Made by a program: the position numbers and the translations under genes. Shown in pieces: positions 9,081-18,100 of a stretch of 64,000 nucleotides of DNA. This stretch comes from Parvibaculum sp963696585 (GTDB lineage: Bacteria > Pseudomonadota > Alphaproteobacteria > Parvibaculales > Parvibaculaceae): contig CAVOKW010000010.1 of the NCBI GenBank assembly GCA_963696585.1, positions 71,164-135,163 of the forward strand, in the 5' to 3' direction. Below the pieces are notes generated by a model, which was given only the letters and a program-made list of their open reading frames with translations, ran no database searches and was not told the origin of the DNA. Position 1 is the first letter of the stretch; every line of letters starts with the position of its first letter.

Positions 9081-9213
9081 GGCCCGGTTCCGAAAATGAT
9101 CCGGTATTCAGCCCCCCAGCCCCACCGGGCATCATGGGGCCGGGCCACCCCTTCCCCCAAGGGGTTTGACAAGACAGCATGAGCCGCCCAGGACCCCCCG
9201 CCTGGGCGGTTTT
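9081..9213 (+). ncRNA. Candidate structured small RNA ending in its own terminator
   Basis: A gene-free stretch of 424 bases (8862-9285) holds several self-complementary segments in a row. GGCCCGG (9081-9087) can pair with CCGGGCC (9140-9146). CCCCA (9120-9124) pairs with TGGGG (9135-9139), stacking directly on the first helix. ACCCCTT/AAGGGGT (9147-9153/9159-9165) forms the next hairpin, and a terminator hairpin follows at 9184. No protein-coding frame with a ribosome site ends before that terminator, so a noncoding transcript is a reasonable explanation. The 5' end and promoter are not defined, and I do not recognise a known family. Confidence 0.35.
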
Positions 9214-9217
9214 GTTT
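9184..9217 (+). terminator. Rho-independent terminator without an upstream protein gene
   Basis: Nine-bp stem CCGCCCAGG / CCTGGGCGG with an 8-nt C-rich loop, followed by TTTTGTTTG. On the + strand the nearest upstream gene end is more than 770 bases away and already has a terminator of its own. Confidence 0.75.
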
Positions 9218-9285
9218 GTGGTTGTGTGCAACAGGCCCACTGACGCTAGACTTGAGTCAGACAGACATTGATTTGGGGGGATATC

Positions 9286-10023
9286 ATGCGGTTGGCAAAC
9301 AAAGTGGCGGTGATCACCGGTGCGGCCTCAGGCATCGGCAAGGCGAGCGCCACGCTCTTCGCGTCGGAAGGTGCGCGCGTACTGGCCGTGGACCTGCCGG
9401 GCAAGGGGCTGGCGGCGGCCCATCAGGGCCATGATCGTATCGTGACGCTTGAGGCCGATGTCAGCGCGCCGGACGCGGCCGAGATCATCATTGGCGGGGC
9501 TATCAAGGCTTTCAGGGCGCTCGACATTCTTTTCAACAATGCGGGCGTTGCGCTTGGCGGCCCTGTAGAGTCGCTGAGCGAGGCGGACTGGGATCGCACC
9601 ATGGCGGTAAATGTCCGATCACATTTCATTCTGTCGCGTGCCGCCATTCCACATCTGCGCAAATCAGGGCATGGCCGCATCATCAACACGGCTTCGGTCA
9701 TGGCAGAGGGCACGGACTTCGGGTTGGCGGCCTATTGTGCGTCCAAGGCAGGCGTTGCCGGGCTGACGCGCAATCTCGCCCTTGAGCTTGGTAAATACGG
9801 CATCACGGCCAATTACATTTTGCCCGGCGCCATCGTGACCGGCATGACCAAGAGCTTTGATGATCCGGCCATTGCGGAAATCTGGGCCAAGAAATCGCCC
9901 CTGCGCCGTTTGGGCGAACCGATCGACATTGCGCGCGGTGCCTTGTTTCTGGCCTCGGCGGATGGTGGCTTTGTCACAGGGCATGGTCTCAATGTGGATG
10001 GCGGCATGATGCTGCGCGTTTAG
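9286..10023 (+). CDS. Short-chain dehydrogenase/reductase (glucose/ribitol-type SDR)
   Basis: SDR of 245 residues: TGAASGIG cofactor motif, NNAGVALGG, catalytic Ser in NTASVMAEGT, YCASKAG with Tyr and Lys, and the C-terminal FVTGHGLNVDGGMMLRV typical of the FabG/glucose dehydrogenase-like subfamily. The loop after the catalytic Ser reads MAEGTDFGLAAY. The substrate cannot be told from sequence. Start at ATG 9286, preceded by a G-rich stretch (GGGGGG) at suitable distance; an in-frame upstream codon adds only six residues. Confidence 0.85.
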   Translation: MRLANKVAVITGAASGIGKASATLFASEGARVLAVDLPGKGLAAAHQGHDRIVTLEADVSAPDAAEIIIGGAIKAFRALDILFNNAGVALGGPVESLSEADWDRTMAVNVRSHFILSRAAIPHLRKSGHGRIINTASVMAEGTDFGLAAYCASKAGVAGLTRNLALELGKYGITANYILPGAIVTGMTKSFDDPAIAEIWAKKSPLRRLGEPIDIARGALFLASADGGFVTGHGLNVDGGMMLRV

Positions 10024-10175
10024 CCTCTGGCAAGATGAAACATCTTTCACTTGAAGGCCTTGCCAGGCCCGCCTACACAAATCGGTGGCCTAGCGCGTGA
10101 AACATGGCAAAAGATCATGTGTGCGTGGCAAATGAATGATGGGGAGTGGGCGCCGCCTTGCGGACCCTCAAAAGC

Positions 10176-11174
10176 ATGACAGATGCGATGATCGTTATTG
10201 ATGGCCTGACCAAGCGCTTTGGACCCTTCACGGCCGTGGATCAGATCAGTTTTTCTGTTGCACGCGGCGAGGTGCTGGGCTTTCTCGGGCCAAATGGCGC
10301 GGGCAAATCCACAACCATGAAAATGATCACAGGCTTCCTTGCCCCGACATCGGGCAGTGCCAGCATTTGCGGACATGATGCCGTGCGTGACACGCTTGCC
10401 GCCCAGCGCCAGCTTGGCTATTTGCCCGAGGGTGCGCCTGCTTATGGCGATATGACACCGCTTGCGTTCTTGCGGTTCATTGCGCGTATCCGCCGGCTGA
10501 GCGGCGCTGAAGCCGAAAAGGCGATTGCGCATGCCGTTGAGGCAACAGAACTCAAGCTGGTGCTGGAGCAACCGATCGATACGCTTTCAAAAGGGTTTCG
10601 CCGTCGCGTGGGCCTGGCTCAATCGATATTGCACAACCCGCCGGTGCTGATCATGGATGAGCCGACGGATGGGCTTGATCCCAATCAGAAGCATGAAGTG
10701 CGCCGGTTGATCAACGATATGTCGACCGACAAGGCGATCATCATCTCGACGCATATTCTCGAAGAGGTCGATGCGATCTGCACGCGGGCTTTGATTATTG
10801 ATCGTGGCCATATCGTTGCGGATGGCACGCCTGCCGAACTCATGGCGCGCTCGCGCTATCACAATGCGGTGTCGCTGACGATTGGCGAACAGCTTACCGT
10901 GGCAGCCGCAGAGGCCCTGAAAGCCTTGCCGGGCATTGCCTCGATTGAGGTGCATCCGCGCGGTTCGGAAACAACGCTGACATTGTTCAGCACGGCTGGA
11001 AGCGGACGCGATGGCATTTCCGGCGAAGTTCGACTGATTGACGCTGTCGCCGATCTTGTGCGCGACAAGGGATGGGATGTGCGGTCCCTTTATGGCGAAC
11101 CGGGCCGTCTGGATGAAGTCTTCCGGCAATTGACGCGTCCCGATACGCATGATGATGGAAAGCGCGCCGCATGA
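10176..11174 (+). CDS. ABC transporter ATPase, GldA-like (ABC-2 exporter)
   Basis: ATPase of 332 residues. Walker A GPNGAGKST, a signature degenerate for this group (LSKGFRRRVGLAQ), Walker B VLIMDEPTDGLDP and H-loop STHILEEVD. After the ATPase domain comes an accessory domain of about 100 residues ending in LDEVFRQLT, as in GldA/NatA/CcmA-type exporters. It overlaps the permease gene by ATGA. With the next three genes it forms a cluster like gldA-gldF-gldG of gliding bacteria, but equivalents occur in many non-gliding proteobacteria, so motility is not implied. Confidence 0.87.
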   Translation: MTDAMIVIDGLTKRFGPFTAVDQISFSVARGEVLGFLGPNGAGKSTTMKMITGFLAPTSGSASICGHDAVRDTLAAQRQLGYLPEGAPAYGDMTPLAFLRFIARIRRLSGAEAEKAIAHAVEATELKLVLEQPIDTLSKGFRRRVGLAQSILHNPPVLIMDEPTDGLDPNQKHEVRRLINDMSTDKAIIISTHILEEVDAICTRALIIDRGHIVADGTPAELMARSRYHNAVSLTIGEQLTVAAAEALKALPGIASIEVHPRGSETTLTLFSTAGSGRDGISGEVRLIDAVADLVRDKGWDVRSLYGEPGRLDEVFRQLTRPDTHDDGKRAA

Positions 11175-11905
11175 ATGAGCTTGTCGCCATTTTCCGTCGC
11201 GAGCTGGCGGGCTATTTTGCCACGCCGCTGGCCTTTGTCTTTATCGTGATCTTTCTCTTCACCATGGGTGCTTTCACCTTCTACATGGGCGGCTATTTTG
11301 AAAGTGGTCAGGCCGATCTGACGATCTTTTTCAATTTTCATCCCTGGCTTTACCTGTTCCTGATCCCGGCGATTTCCATGCGCCTCTGGGCCGAGGAGCG
11401 TCGCACGGGTTCGATTGAACTCCTGCTCTCGCTACCGGTTCCGCTCTGGGCCGCCGTGCTTGGCAAGTTCCTCGCCGCCTGGGCTTTTTCAGGTCTTGCG
11501 CTGGCGCTGACCTTTCCGGTCTGGATCACGGTCAATTATCTCGGCGACCCGGATAATGGTGCAATTGTTGCGGGCTATGTCGGCAGCATGTTGATGGCAG
11601 GCGGCTATCTTGCCATCGGCTCCTGCCTCTCCGCCATGACGCGCAATCAGGTCATCGCTTTTGTGGTGAGCGTTGTCGTCTGTTTTCTGTTCACGGTTTC
11701 GGGATTGCCCATCGTCATTGATTTCTTTTCCGGCTGGGCGCCGCAAGCAGTCGTCAACACGATTGCCTCTTTCTCCTTCCTGACGCATTCACAGGCCATC
11801 TCGCAAGGCGTGATCGATATTCGGGATTTCATCTTCTTTTCGACACTGATTGCGACATGGCTTATCGCCTGCGGCATTGTTGTCGACATGAAGAAGGCGG
11901 GGTGA
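11171..11905 (+). CDS. ABC-2 type permease, GldF-like
   Basis: Permease of 244 residues with six predicted TM helices. The first is FATPLAFVFIVIFLFTMGAF, and the helix around PWLYLFLIPAISMRLWAEERRTGS ends in the conserved ERRTGSIELLLSLP motif of ABC-2 exporters. It overlaps the ATPase gene upstream (ATGA) and its TGA overlaps a GTG of the following gene, so the unit is translationally coupled. Confidence 0.87.
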   Translation: MNELVAIFRRELAGYFATPLAFVFIVIFLFTMGAFTFYMGGYFESGQADLTIFFNFHPWLYLFLIPAISMRLWAEERRTGSIELLLSLPVPLWAAVLGKFLAAWAFSGLALALTFPVWITVNYLGDPDNGAIVAGYVGSMLMAGGYLAIGSCLSAMTRNQVIAFVVSVVVCFLFTVSGLPIVIDFFSGWAPQAVVNTIASFSFLTHSQAISQGVIDIRDFIFFSTLIATWLIACGIVVDMKKAG

Positions 11906-11910
11906 GCGCC

Positions 11911-13836
11911 ATGTCGATGAGCCGCAGTTCCTATCGCGTGATCATGCTGGTTTTGCTGGCCGTGCTGTTTCTCGCCGTCAACATGATATCCAATGTTGTC
12001 TTCCGTTCGGCGCAGATCGACCTCACCCAGGGTCGATTGTTCACGCTGTCGCAAGGCACCAAGAATGTGATCGGGGCAATTGATGAACCGGTCACATTGC
12101 GGTTTTTCTATTCGGAAAAGCTCGCCAATGATTACCCAAGCGTCCGCATCTATGCCGGGCATGTACGCGATCTGCTGCAGGAGATGCGCGACAGGTCCAA
12201 AGGCAAGATCAAGCTCGAAGTCATCGATCCTGAGCCATTCTCGGAGCAGGAAGATCTCGCCATGTCGCTCGGTCTCAAGGGCGCGCCAACGACAGAAGGC
12301 GACATCATCTATTTCGGACTTGTCGGCACCAATCTGGTTGATGGCCTGGAATCAATTCCCTTCTTTTCCGATGAGCGCGCGCAGTATCTCGAATATGACG
12401 TGACGCGCATGGTTCAGAATCTGAGCCGTCCGAAAAAGCCGGTGCTCGGCATTGTCACCAACCTGCCGCTGGATACGGGCGCGGGCGGACTTACGGCGGC
12501 GATGCGCGGACAATCGCAGCCTTTCATGATTTATGAGGAGCTGCGCAGTCGCTTCGAAATCGAGTTTCTTGAGCAGAAGTTTGACAAGGTTTCTGACGAT
12601 GTGGATGTGCTGATGATTGCCCATCCGCGTCCGCTTGATGCATCCACGCTTTATGCGATCGACCAGTTTGTAATGCGCGGCGGGCGTGTTCTCGCCTTTG
12701 TCGATCCGCATTCCGAAGTGAGCCTGACGGCTGGTGAAGATGGCCAGCCCGTCAAGGGCTATACGGAAGCTTCCACTCTCGAACCCCTGCTCAAGGATTG
12801 GGGCGTTGGCTTTGATCCGACGAAAATCGTGGGCGACCGCTTGCTGGCCCAGCGTGTGCAGACGGGTCTGGATGCACGTCGGCAGGAAAGCGACTATGTG
12901 CTGTGGCTATCGGTTCAGCATGATCAGATGAACCGGAACGATATTGTGACAGCCAATGTCGATCATCTCAATCTTGGCACCGTTGGCGTTTTCACGCCGC
13001 TCAAGGGCGCCACGACGCGGTTCACCCCGCTGATCTGGGCGTCGAAGGATTCGCGCCTTTATGATCTCGACTATGTAATGAGCGGGCCGACGCCTGATGC
13101 CTTGCTGCGCGACTTCAAATCCGAGGCAGGCGGCTATGTGATTGCGGCGCGTGTGGCGGGGCCGATCAGGAGTGCCTATGCGCAAGCCCCTGCCGCCGAG
13201 AAAAAAGATGAGGCGGGAGGCGGGGTAACACATGGCCCACGTGATCCGCATCTTTCCACGACCAAGGGGGACGCCAATATCATCGTCTTTGCTGACAGTG
13301 ATATTTTCGATGATCGCTTCTGGGTGCAGGCGCAGACTTATATGGGTGATCGCGTGGCGCAACCGATTGCCGACAATGCCATGTTCATTCTCTCGGCGAT
13401 TGACAATCTGATGGGATCGGATGATCTGATTTCCTTGCGCGCACGTGAGAAAATCGATCGTCCCTTTACGGTCGTTGATGAATTGCAACGCGATGCCGAG
13501 CGGCGTTTTCTGGCCGAGCAGGAGCGACTGAAGACCAAGATTGCCGATACGGAGAAACGCCTCACCGCCGCGCAGACGGATACGCCCGTCACCAGCGCGG
13601 GTGGCGATGCGCATAGTCAGGCTGACATTCAAGTCTTTCGCAGTGAGCTGCTGGAAAGCCGCAAGGCGCTTCGCGACGTACAACGCAATTTGCGTCGCGA
13701 TATTGATCGGCTGGCGGGTGAAATCCGTTTTCTCAATGTTGTCGCCATGCCTCTGGCGGTGGCGATACTTGCCCTGGCGCTGGCCTATCTGCGAATGCGC
13801 CGTCGGCGGGTGCGTGTGGCGAGCGGAGGAAATTGA
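11911..13836 (+). CDS. GldG-like ABC-type auxiliary protein (ABC_transp_aux)
   Basis: Protein of about 641 residues. A TM helix lies at the N-terminus (VIMLVLLAVLFLAVNMI), followed by IDLTQGRLFTLSQGTKNVI, the entry of the GldG/PF09822 domain. The large periplasmic part contains an alpha/beta region with FVDPHSE and IIVFADSDIFDDRFW. A charged coiled-coil stretch precedes the C-terminal TM helix (VVAMPLAVAILALALAYL) and a basic tail. ATG 11911 was chosen; GTG 11902, overlapping the previous stop codon, would add three residues and is equally possible. The family accompanies ABC-2 exporters; its biochemical role is unknown. Confidence 0.82.
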   Translation: MSMSRSSYRVIMLVLLAVLFLAVNMISNVVFRSAQIDLTQGRLFTLSQGTKNVIGAIDEPVTLRFFYSEKLANDYPSVRIYAGHVRDLLQEMRDRSKGKIKLEVIDPEPFSEQEDLAMSLGLKGAPTTEGDIIYFGLVGTNLVDGLESIPFFSDERAQYLEYDVTRMVQNLSRPKKPVLGIVTNLPLDTGAGGLTAAMRGQSQPFMIYEELRSRFEIEFLEQKFDKVSDDVDVLMIAHPRPLDASTLYAIDQFVMRGGRVLAFVDPHSEVSLTAGEDGQPVKGYTEASTLEPLLKDWGVGFDPTKIVGDRLLAQRVQTGLDARRQESDYVLWLSVQHDQMNRNDIVTANVDHLNLGTVGVFTPLKGATTRFTPLIWASKDSRLYDLDYVMSGPTPDALLRDFKSEAGGYVIAARVAGPIRSAYAQAPAAEKKDEAGGGVTHGPRDPHLSTTKGDANIIVFADSDIFDDRFWVQAQTYMGDRVAQPIADNAMFILSAIDNLMGSDDLISLRAREKIDRPFTVVDELQRDAERRFLAEQERLKTKIADTEKRLTAAQTDTPVTSAGGDAHSQADIQVFRSELLESRKALRDVQRNLRRDIDRLAGEIRFLNVVAMPLAVAILALALAYLRMRRRRVRVASGGN

Positions 13837-13839
13837 GCC

Positions 13840-14946
13840 ATGTCCCAAAGATTTGAGGCGATGTGGAAGAACAAGCCATTGCGGCATTTGAGCCTGCTGG
13901 CAGGCGTGACGGCTGTTGCCGTCATTGGTGCGCTCATTGCCGTCACGCATGATGTGCGGGATGTGCGGACGCAATTTGTTCCTGTGAAGCTCTTTGCGGG
14001 TCTGGACACAAAACTGGATCGCGCCTCGGAGATTGTTGTCACCCTGCCGCGCGGTATGCAGGGAGTTGACAGACTGGTGATTGACCGATCCCCTGATGGC
14101 AGATGGGTGCTGCCGGGACATGGCGGCTACCCGGCCCGCCAGGATATGGTCAAGAATCTGCTGACAGGGCTTGGTGCATTGGAAGCCTATGAGCCGCGGA
14201 CGGCTCGCGCGGAATGGCACCGCAATCTTGGCTTGCTGGCACCTGAGGATCTGGGTTCGGCGACACGCGTTGAAATCTTCGACGACAAGAAAAAGCGCTT
14301 CGCCGCCATGCTTGTGGGCAAGATCCCTGAAGAATCCGTCGATGTGCAGGGCCAGGGGATGATCTATGTGCGTCGGGATGGCGAAGATCAGACATGGCTG
14401 GCGCGGGGGCGCTTTCCACTCGCGAAAGTGGCAACAGACTGGCTTGACACTGATTTTCTGACCCTGCCAAAGGATCGCATCGAACGTGTGACGCTCTGGT
14501 CAGGCAGCGCTCATCCGGCGATCATTTCGCGCGCCAGCCCGGATGACCCAAACTTCGCTCTTGAGAATCTTGCACCAGGCGAGATTTCGCGCGGCGCGCC
14601 GGTGATGAACGGCATTGCCAATGCGATTGCAGAAGCCAGTTTTGAAGACGTGGCCCCGGAAGCGACGATCCGTTTTCCCGAGAACTCACCTCGTGTCGTG
14701 ATCAGCAGCTTTGACGGTCTTGACTATACAATCGTCATGACGGGCTCAGGCACGGCGATCTGGGCCAAAGTGAGTGTCGATATGGCACCCGACCTTTCCA
14801 CCGACAAGCAGGCGGCGGCGCGAGAACTGGTCGCCCAAAGCCAGGCCCGGTTCAAGGGCTGGGTCTATCAGATACCGAGCGAGCTCTCCGGCATTCTGAT
14901 GCAGACCAAAGACGTGCTGACGCATGAAGGTGCGCCAGCCCTTTGA
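13840..14946 (+). CDS. DUF4340 domain protein of the GldAFG-like cluster
   Basis: Protein of 368 residues starting three bases after the GldG-like gene. One TM helix follows the N-terminus (HLSLLAGVTAVAVIGALIAV), and the rest is predicted periplasmic. The DUF4340 pattern is visible in the repeated beta-rich units, for example RASEIVVTLPRGMQGVDRLV and KDRIERVTLWSG. DUF4340 proteins are known as partners of this ABC cluster but have no defined activity. Confidence 0.8.
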   Translation: MSQRFEAMWKNKPLRHLSLLAGVTAVAVIGALIAVTHDVRDVRTQFVPVKLFAGLDTKLDRASEIVVTLPRGMQGVDRLVIDRSPDGRWVLPGHGGYPARQDMVKNLLTGLGALEAYEPRTARAEWHRNLGLLAPEDLGSATRVEIFDDKKKRFAAMLVGKIPEESVDVQGQGMIYVRRDGEDQTWLARGRFPLAKVATDWLDTDFLTLPKDRIERVTLWSGSAHPAIISRASPDDPNFALENLAPGEISRGAPVMNGIANAIAEASFEDVAPEATIRFPENSPRVVISSFDGLDYTIVMTGSGTAIWAKVSVDMAPDLSTDKQAAARELVAQSQARFKGWVYQIPSELSGILMQTKDVLTHEGAPAL

Positions 14947-15051
14947 TGCTGTTTGATGATCGGCCCACCAGTTCAGGGGCAGGGCGCCGATGACAGGCGA
15001 GTCACGATGCAGTGAGGATTTGCGTGAGGCGGCGTGATCATGCGTGCCCCA

Positions 15052-15083
15052 TGAAAAAGGGCGCCCCTGGCAGGAGCGCCCTT
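15052..15083 (-). terminator. Rho-independent terminator of acnA
   Basis: Read on the minus strand, AAGGGCGC / GCGCCCTT arms enclose an 11-nt loop and are followed by TTTTT. It begins about 36 bases after the acnA stop. Confidence 0.8.
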
Positions 15084-15101
15084 GATCGTGTCGTTGTCTT
15101 T

Positions 15102-15127
15102 GCGATCAGGCTGCGCGATCAGGCTGC
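15102..15127. repeat. 13-bp tandem duplication across the acnA stop codon
   Basis: GCGATCAGGCTGC is present at 15102-15114 and 15115-15127. The second copy contains the acnA stop and last codons, so a second in-line copy of the Ala-Ala-stop sequence follows the true stop. It looks like a small replication-slippage duplication with no effect on the protein. Confidence 0.85.
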
Positions 15128-18100
15128 GAGATTGCGCAGCACATATTGCAGGATGCCGCCATTTTCGTAGTAGTCGACTTCATCCTGCGTATCGATGCGG
15201 CAGAGAAGGTCGATCGCTTTCCTGGTGCCATCCTTGTAGGTGATGACAGCCTTGACCTTGCTGCGGGGTTTGACCTTGGCGAGGCCCGAGATACTCACCA
15301 TTTCCGAACCATCAAGGTCGAGGGACTGCCAGCTCATGTCGTTGATGAACTGGAGGGGCGCAATGCCCATGCCGACGAGATTGGAGCGATGGATCCGCTC
15401 GAAGCTCTGGGCAATCACCGCCTTGACGCCGAGAAGCATGGTGCCCTTGGCGGCCCAGTCGCGTGATGAGCCTGTGCCATATTCCTTGCCCGCGAAAATC
15501 ACGAGCGGCACGCCACGGCGCTTATATTCCATGGCGGCATCATAGATCGGCATCTGCGTGCCTTCCGGCTCAAGCTTTGTCAGGCCGCCTTCAATGCCGT
15601 TCAGCATCTGGTTCTTGATGCGGATATTGGCGAAGGTGCCGCGCATCATGACTTCGTGGTTGCCGCGACGGGCGCCATAGGAGTTGAAGTCCTGAGCGCC
15701 AACCTGCTTGGCATTGAGATAGGAACCGGCCGGGCTCTGCACCTTGATGTTGCCGGCAGGCGAGATGTGGTCGGTTGTGATCGAGTCACCAAAGAGGCCA
15801 AGGATGCGAGCGTCTTTCACATCCGAAAGTTTTGGCAGCTCTTTCTTGAGGCCGACGAAATAGGGCGGATTGGCGACATAAGTCGAGGCGTCATCCCAGT
15901 CATAGGTCAGACCGCCGGTGAGCTTCACGCCCTGCCAGGCCGCGTCGCCTTCAAACACATTGGCGTAACGGTTGGCGAACATTTCCGGCGTGACGCAGGT
16001 GCGGACCGTGTCGGCCACTTCCTGTGTGCTCGGCCAGATGTCCGACAGATAGACCGGCATGCCATCACTGCCCGTGCCGATCGGCTGCGTGGTGAGATCG
16101 ATCCGGGTTGAACCGGCCAGGGCATAAGCCACAACGAGCGGCGGCGAGGCGAGATAGTTTGCCTTCACATCCGGGCTGACGCGGCCTTCGAAATTGCGGT
16201 TGCCCGAGAGCACCGCTGAAGCGACGAGATCGTTCTTGTTGATCGCGGCACTGATTTCGAGCGGCAGCGGACCGGAATTGCCGATGCAGGTGGTGCAGCC
16301 ATAACCGACGAGATTGAAGCCCATGGCGTCGAGATCGTCTTGCAGGCCAGACTTGGTCAGATAATCCGTCACCACCTGTGAGCCGGGGGCGAGGGAGGTC
16401 TTGACCCATGGCTTGACCTTGAGGCCCTTGGCGCGGGCCTTGCGGGCGACGAGGCCCGCGGCGACCAGCACCATCGGGTTGGAGGTGTTGGTGCAGGAGG
16501 TGATGGCGGCAATGACGACATCGCCATGGCCGAGATCATAGTCCTTGCCTTCAACCGGAACGCGCGTATGAGCCTGACCGGGCTTGCCGAATTCCTTTTC
16601 AAGGGCGCTAGCGAAATTGGCAGCCACGTCTGTGAGCGCCACGCGATCCTGCGGGCGCTTGGGACCGGCAAGGCTCGGCACGACGCTTGCGAGATCAAGC
16701 TCCAGCGTGTCGGTGAAGATCGGGTCAGGTGTTTCGTGCGTGCGGAACATGCCCTGTGCCTTGGCATAGGCTTCAACGAGCGCCACGCGCTCCTCGGAAC
16801 GACCTGTTGCGCGCAGATATTTGAGCGTTTCATTGTCGATCGGGAAGAAGCCGCATGTGGCCCCGTATTCAGGGGCCATATTGGCGATGGTGGCGCGATC
16901 TTCGAGTGTCAGATTGTCGAGGCCTGCGCCGAAATATTCGACGAACTTGCCGACAACGCCCTTCTTGCGCAGCATCTGCGTGACGGTCAGCACCATGTCG
17001 GTGGCGGTGACGCCATCCATGAGCTTGCCTGTCAGGCGGAAGCCGATGACTTCCGGGATGAGCATGGAGACAGGCTGACCGAGCATGGCTGCTTCGGCTT
17101 CGATGCCACCGACGCCCCAGCCAAGCACGGCCAGACCATTGATCATGGTGGTGTGGCTGTCTGTGCCAACGCAGGTGTCGGGGTAAGCGATTTCTTCCTT
17201 GCCCTCGGTCTTCGTCCAGATGGTCTGGGCGAGATATTCGAGATTGACCTGATGGCAGATGCCTGTGCCCGGCGGCACAACGCGGAAGTTGTTGAAGGCT
17301 TTTGAACCCCAGCGCAGGAACTCATAGCGCTCCCGGTTGCGGTCATATTCGATTTGCGTGTTTTGCTTGAAGGAAGTCGGCGTGCCGAAGTGATCGACCA
17401 TGACGGAATGGTCGATGACGAGATCGACGGGCACCAGCGGGTTGATCCTGGTCGGATCACCGCCAAGGTTTTTCACCGCATCGCGCATGGCGGCAAGGTC
17501 GACCACGGCGGGGACGCCGGTGAAGTCCTGCATCAGCACACGGGCGGGACGATAGGCGATTTCGCGGTCGGAGGTGCGCGTGGTGAGCCATGTCTTCATG
17601 GCCTTGATATCGGCGGCACTGACCGTGCGGCCGTCTTCAAAACGCAGCAGATTTTCCAACAGCACCTTGAGCGAGAAGGGCAGACGCGAAATGCCCTTGA
17701 GACCCTTCTTCTCGGCCACGGGCAGGCTGTAATAGGTGTAGCTGCGCTTGCCGACCTTCAGGGTCTGCTTGGCACCAAAACTGTTGACCAATGGCTTGAC
17801 CTTGGCGGCGACTTTTTTCGCGATAGAAATCACGATCGGCTTTGCGGCGGGCACCGTTTTTCTGACTGCGGGCTTGGCGACCGGTTTTTTGGCTTTTGCT
17901 GCAGGGGCCGCTTTTTTGGCCACAACTTTGGCGACGGGCTTTTTGGCGGGTGACTTTTTGGCCGGGGCGGTCTTCTTTGCCACGGGCTTTTTGGCGACGG
18001 CCTTCTTGGCAGGAACTTTCTTGGCAGGAACTTTTTTGGCGGCAACCGCTTTCTTTGCAACCGGCTTTTTGGCGGGTGACTTCCTGGCTGTAACCTTCTT

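Noticed and set aside
8949..9182. Small + strand frame of 77 codons beside the candidate RNA
   Set aside because: It starts inside the 17-bp repeat, has no ribosome site, and its sequence is Pro/Gly-rich without motif.
12907..14220. Minus-strand frame of 437 codons over the GldG-like and DUF4340 genes
   Set aside because: Antisense shadow; composition rich in Arg and His, as expected from reverse reading.
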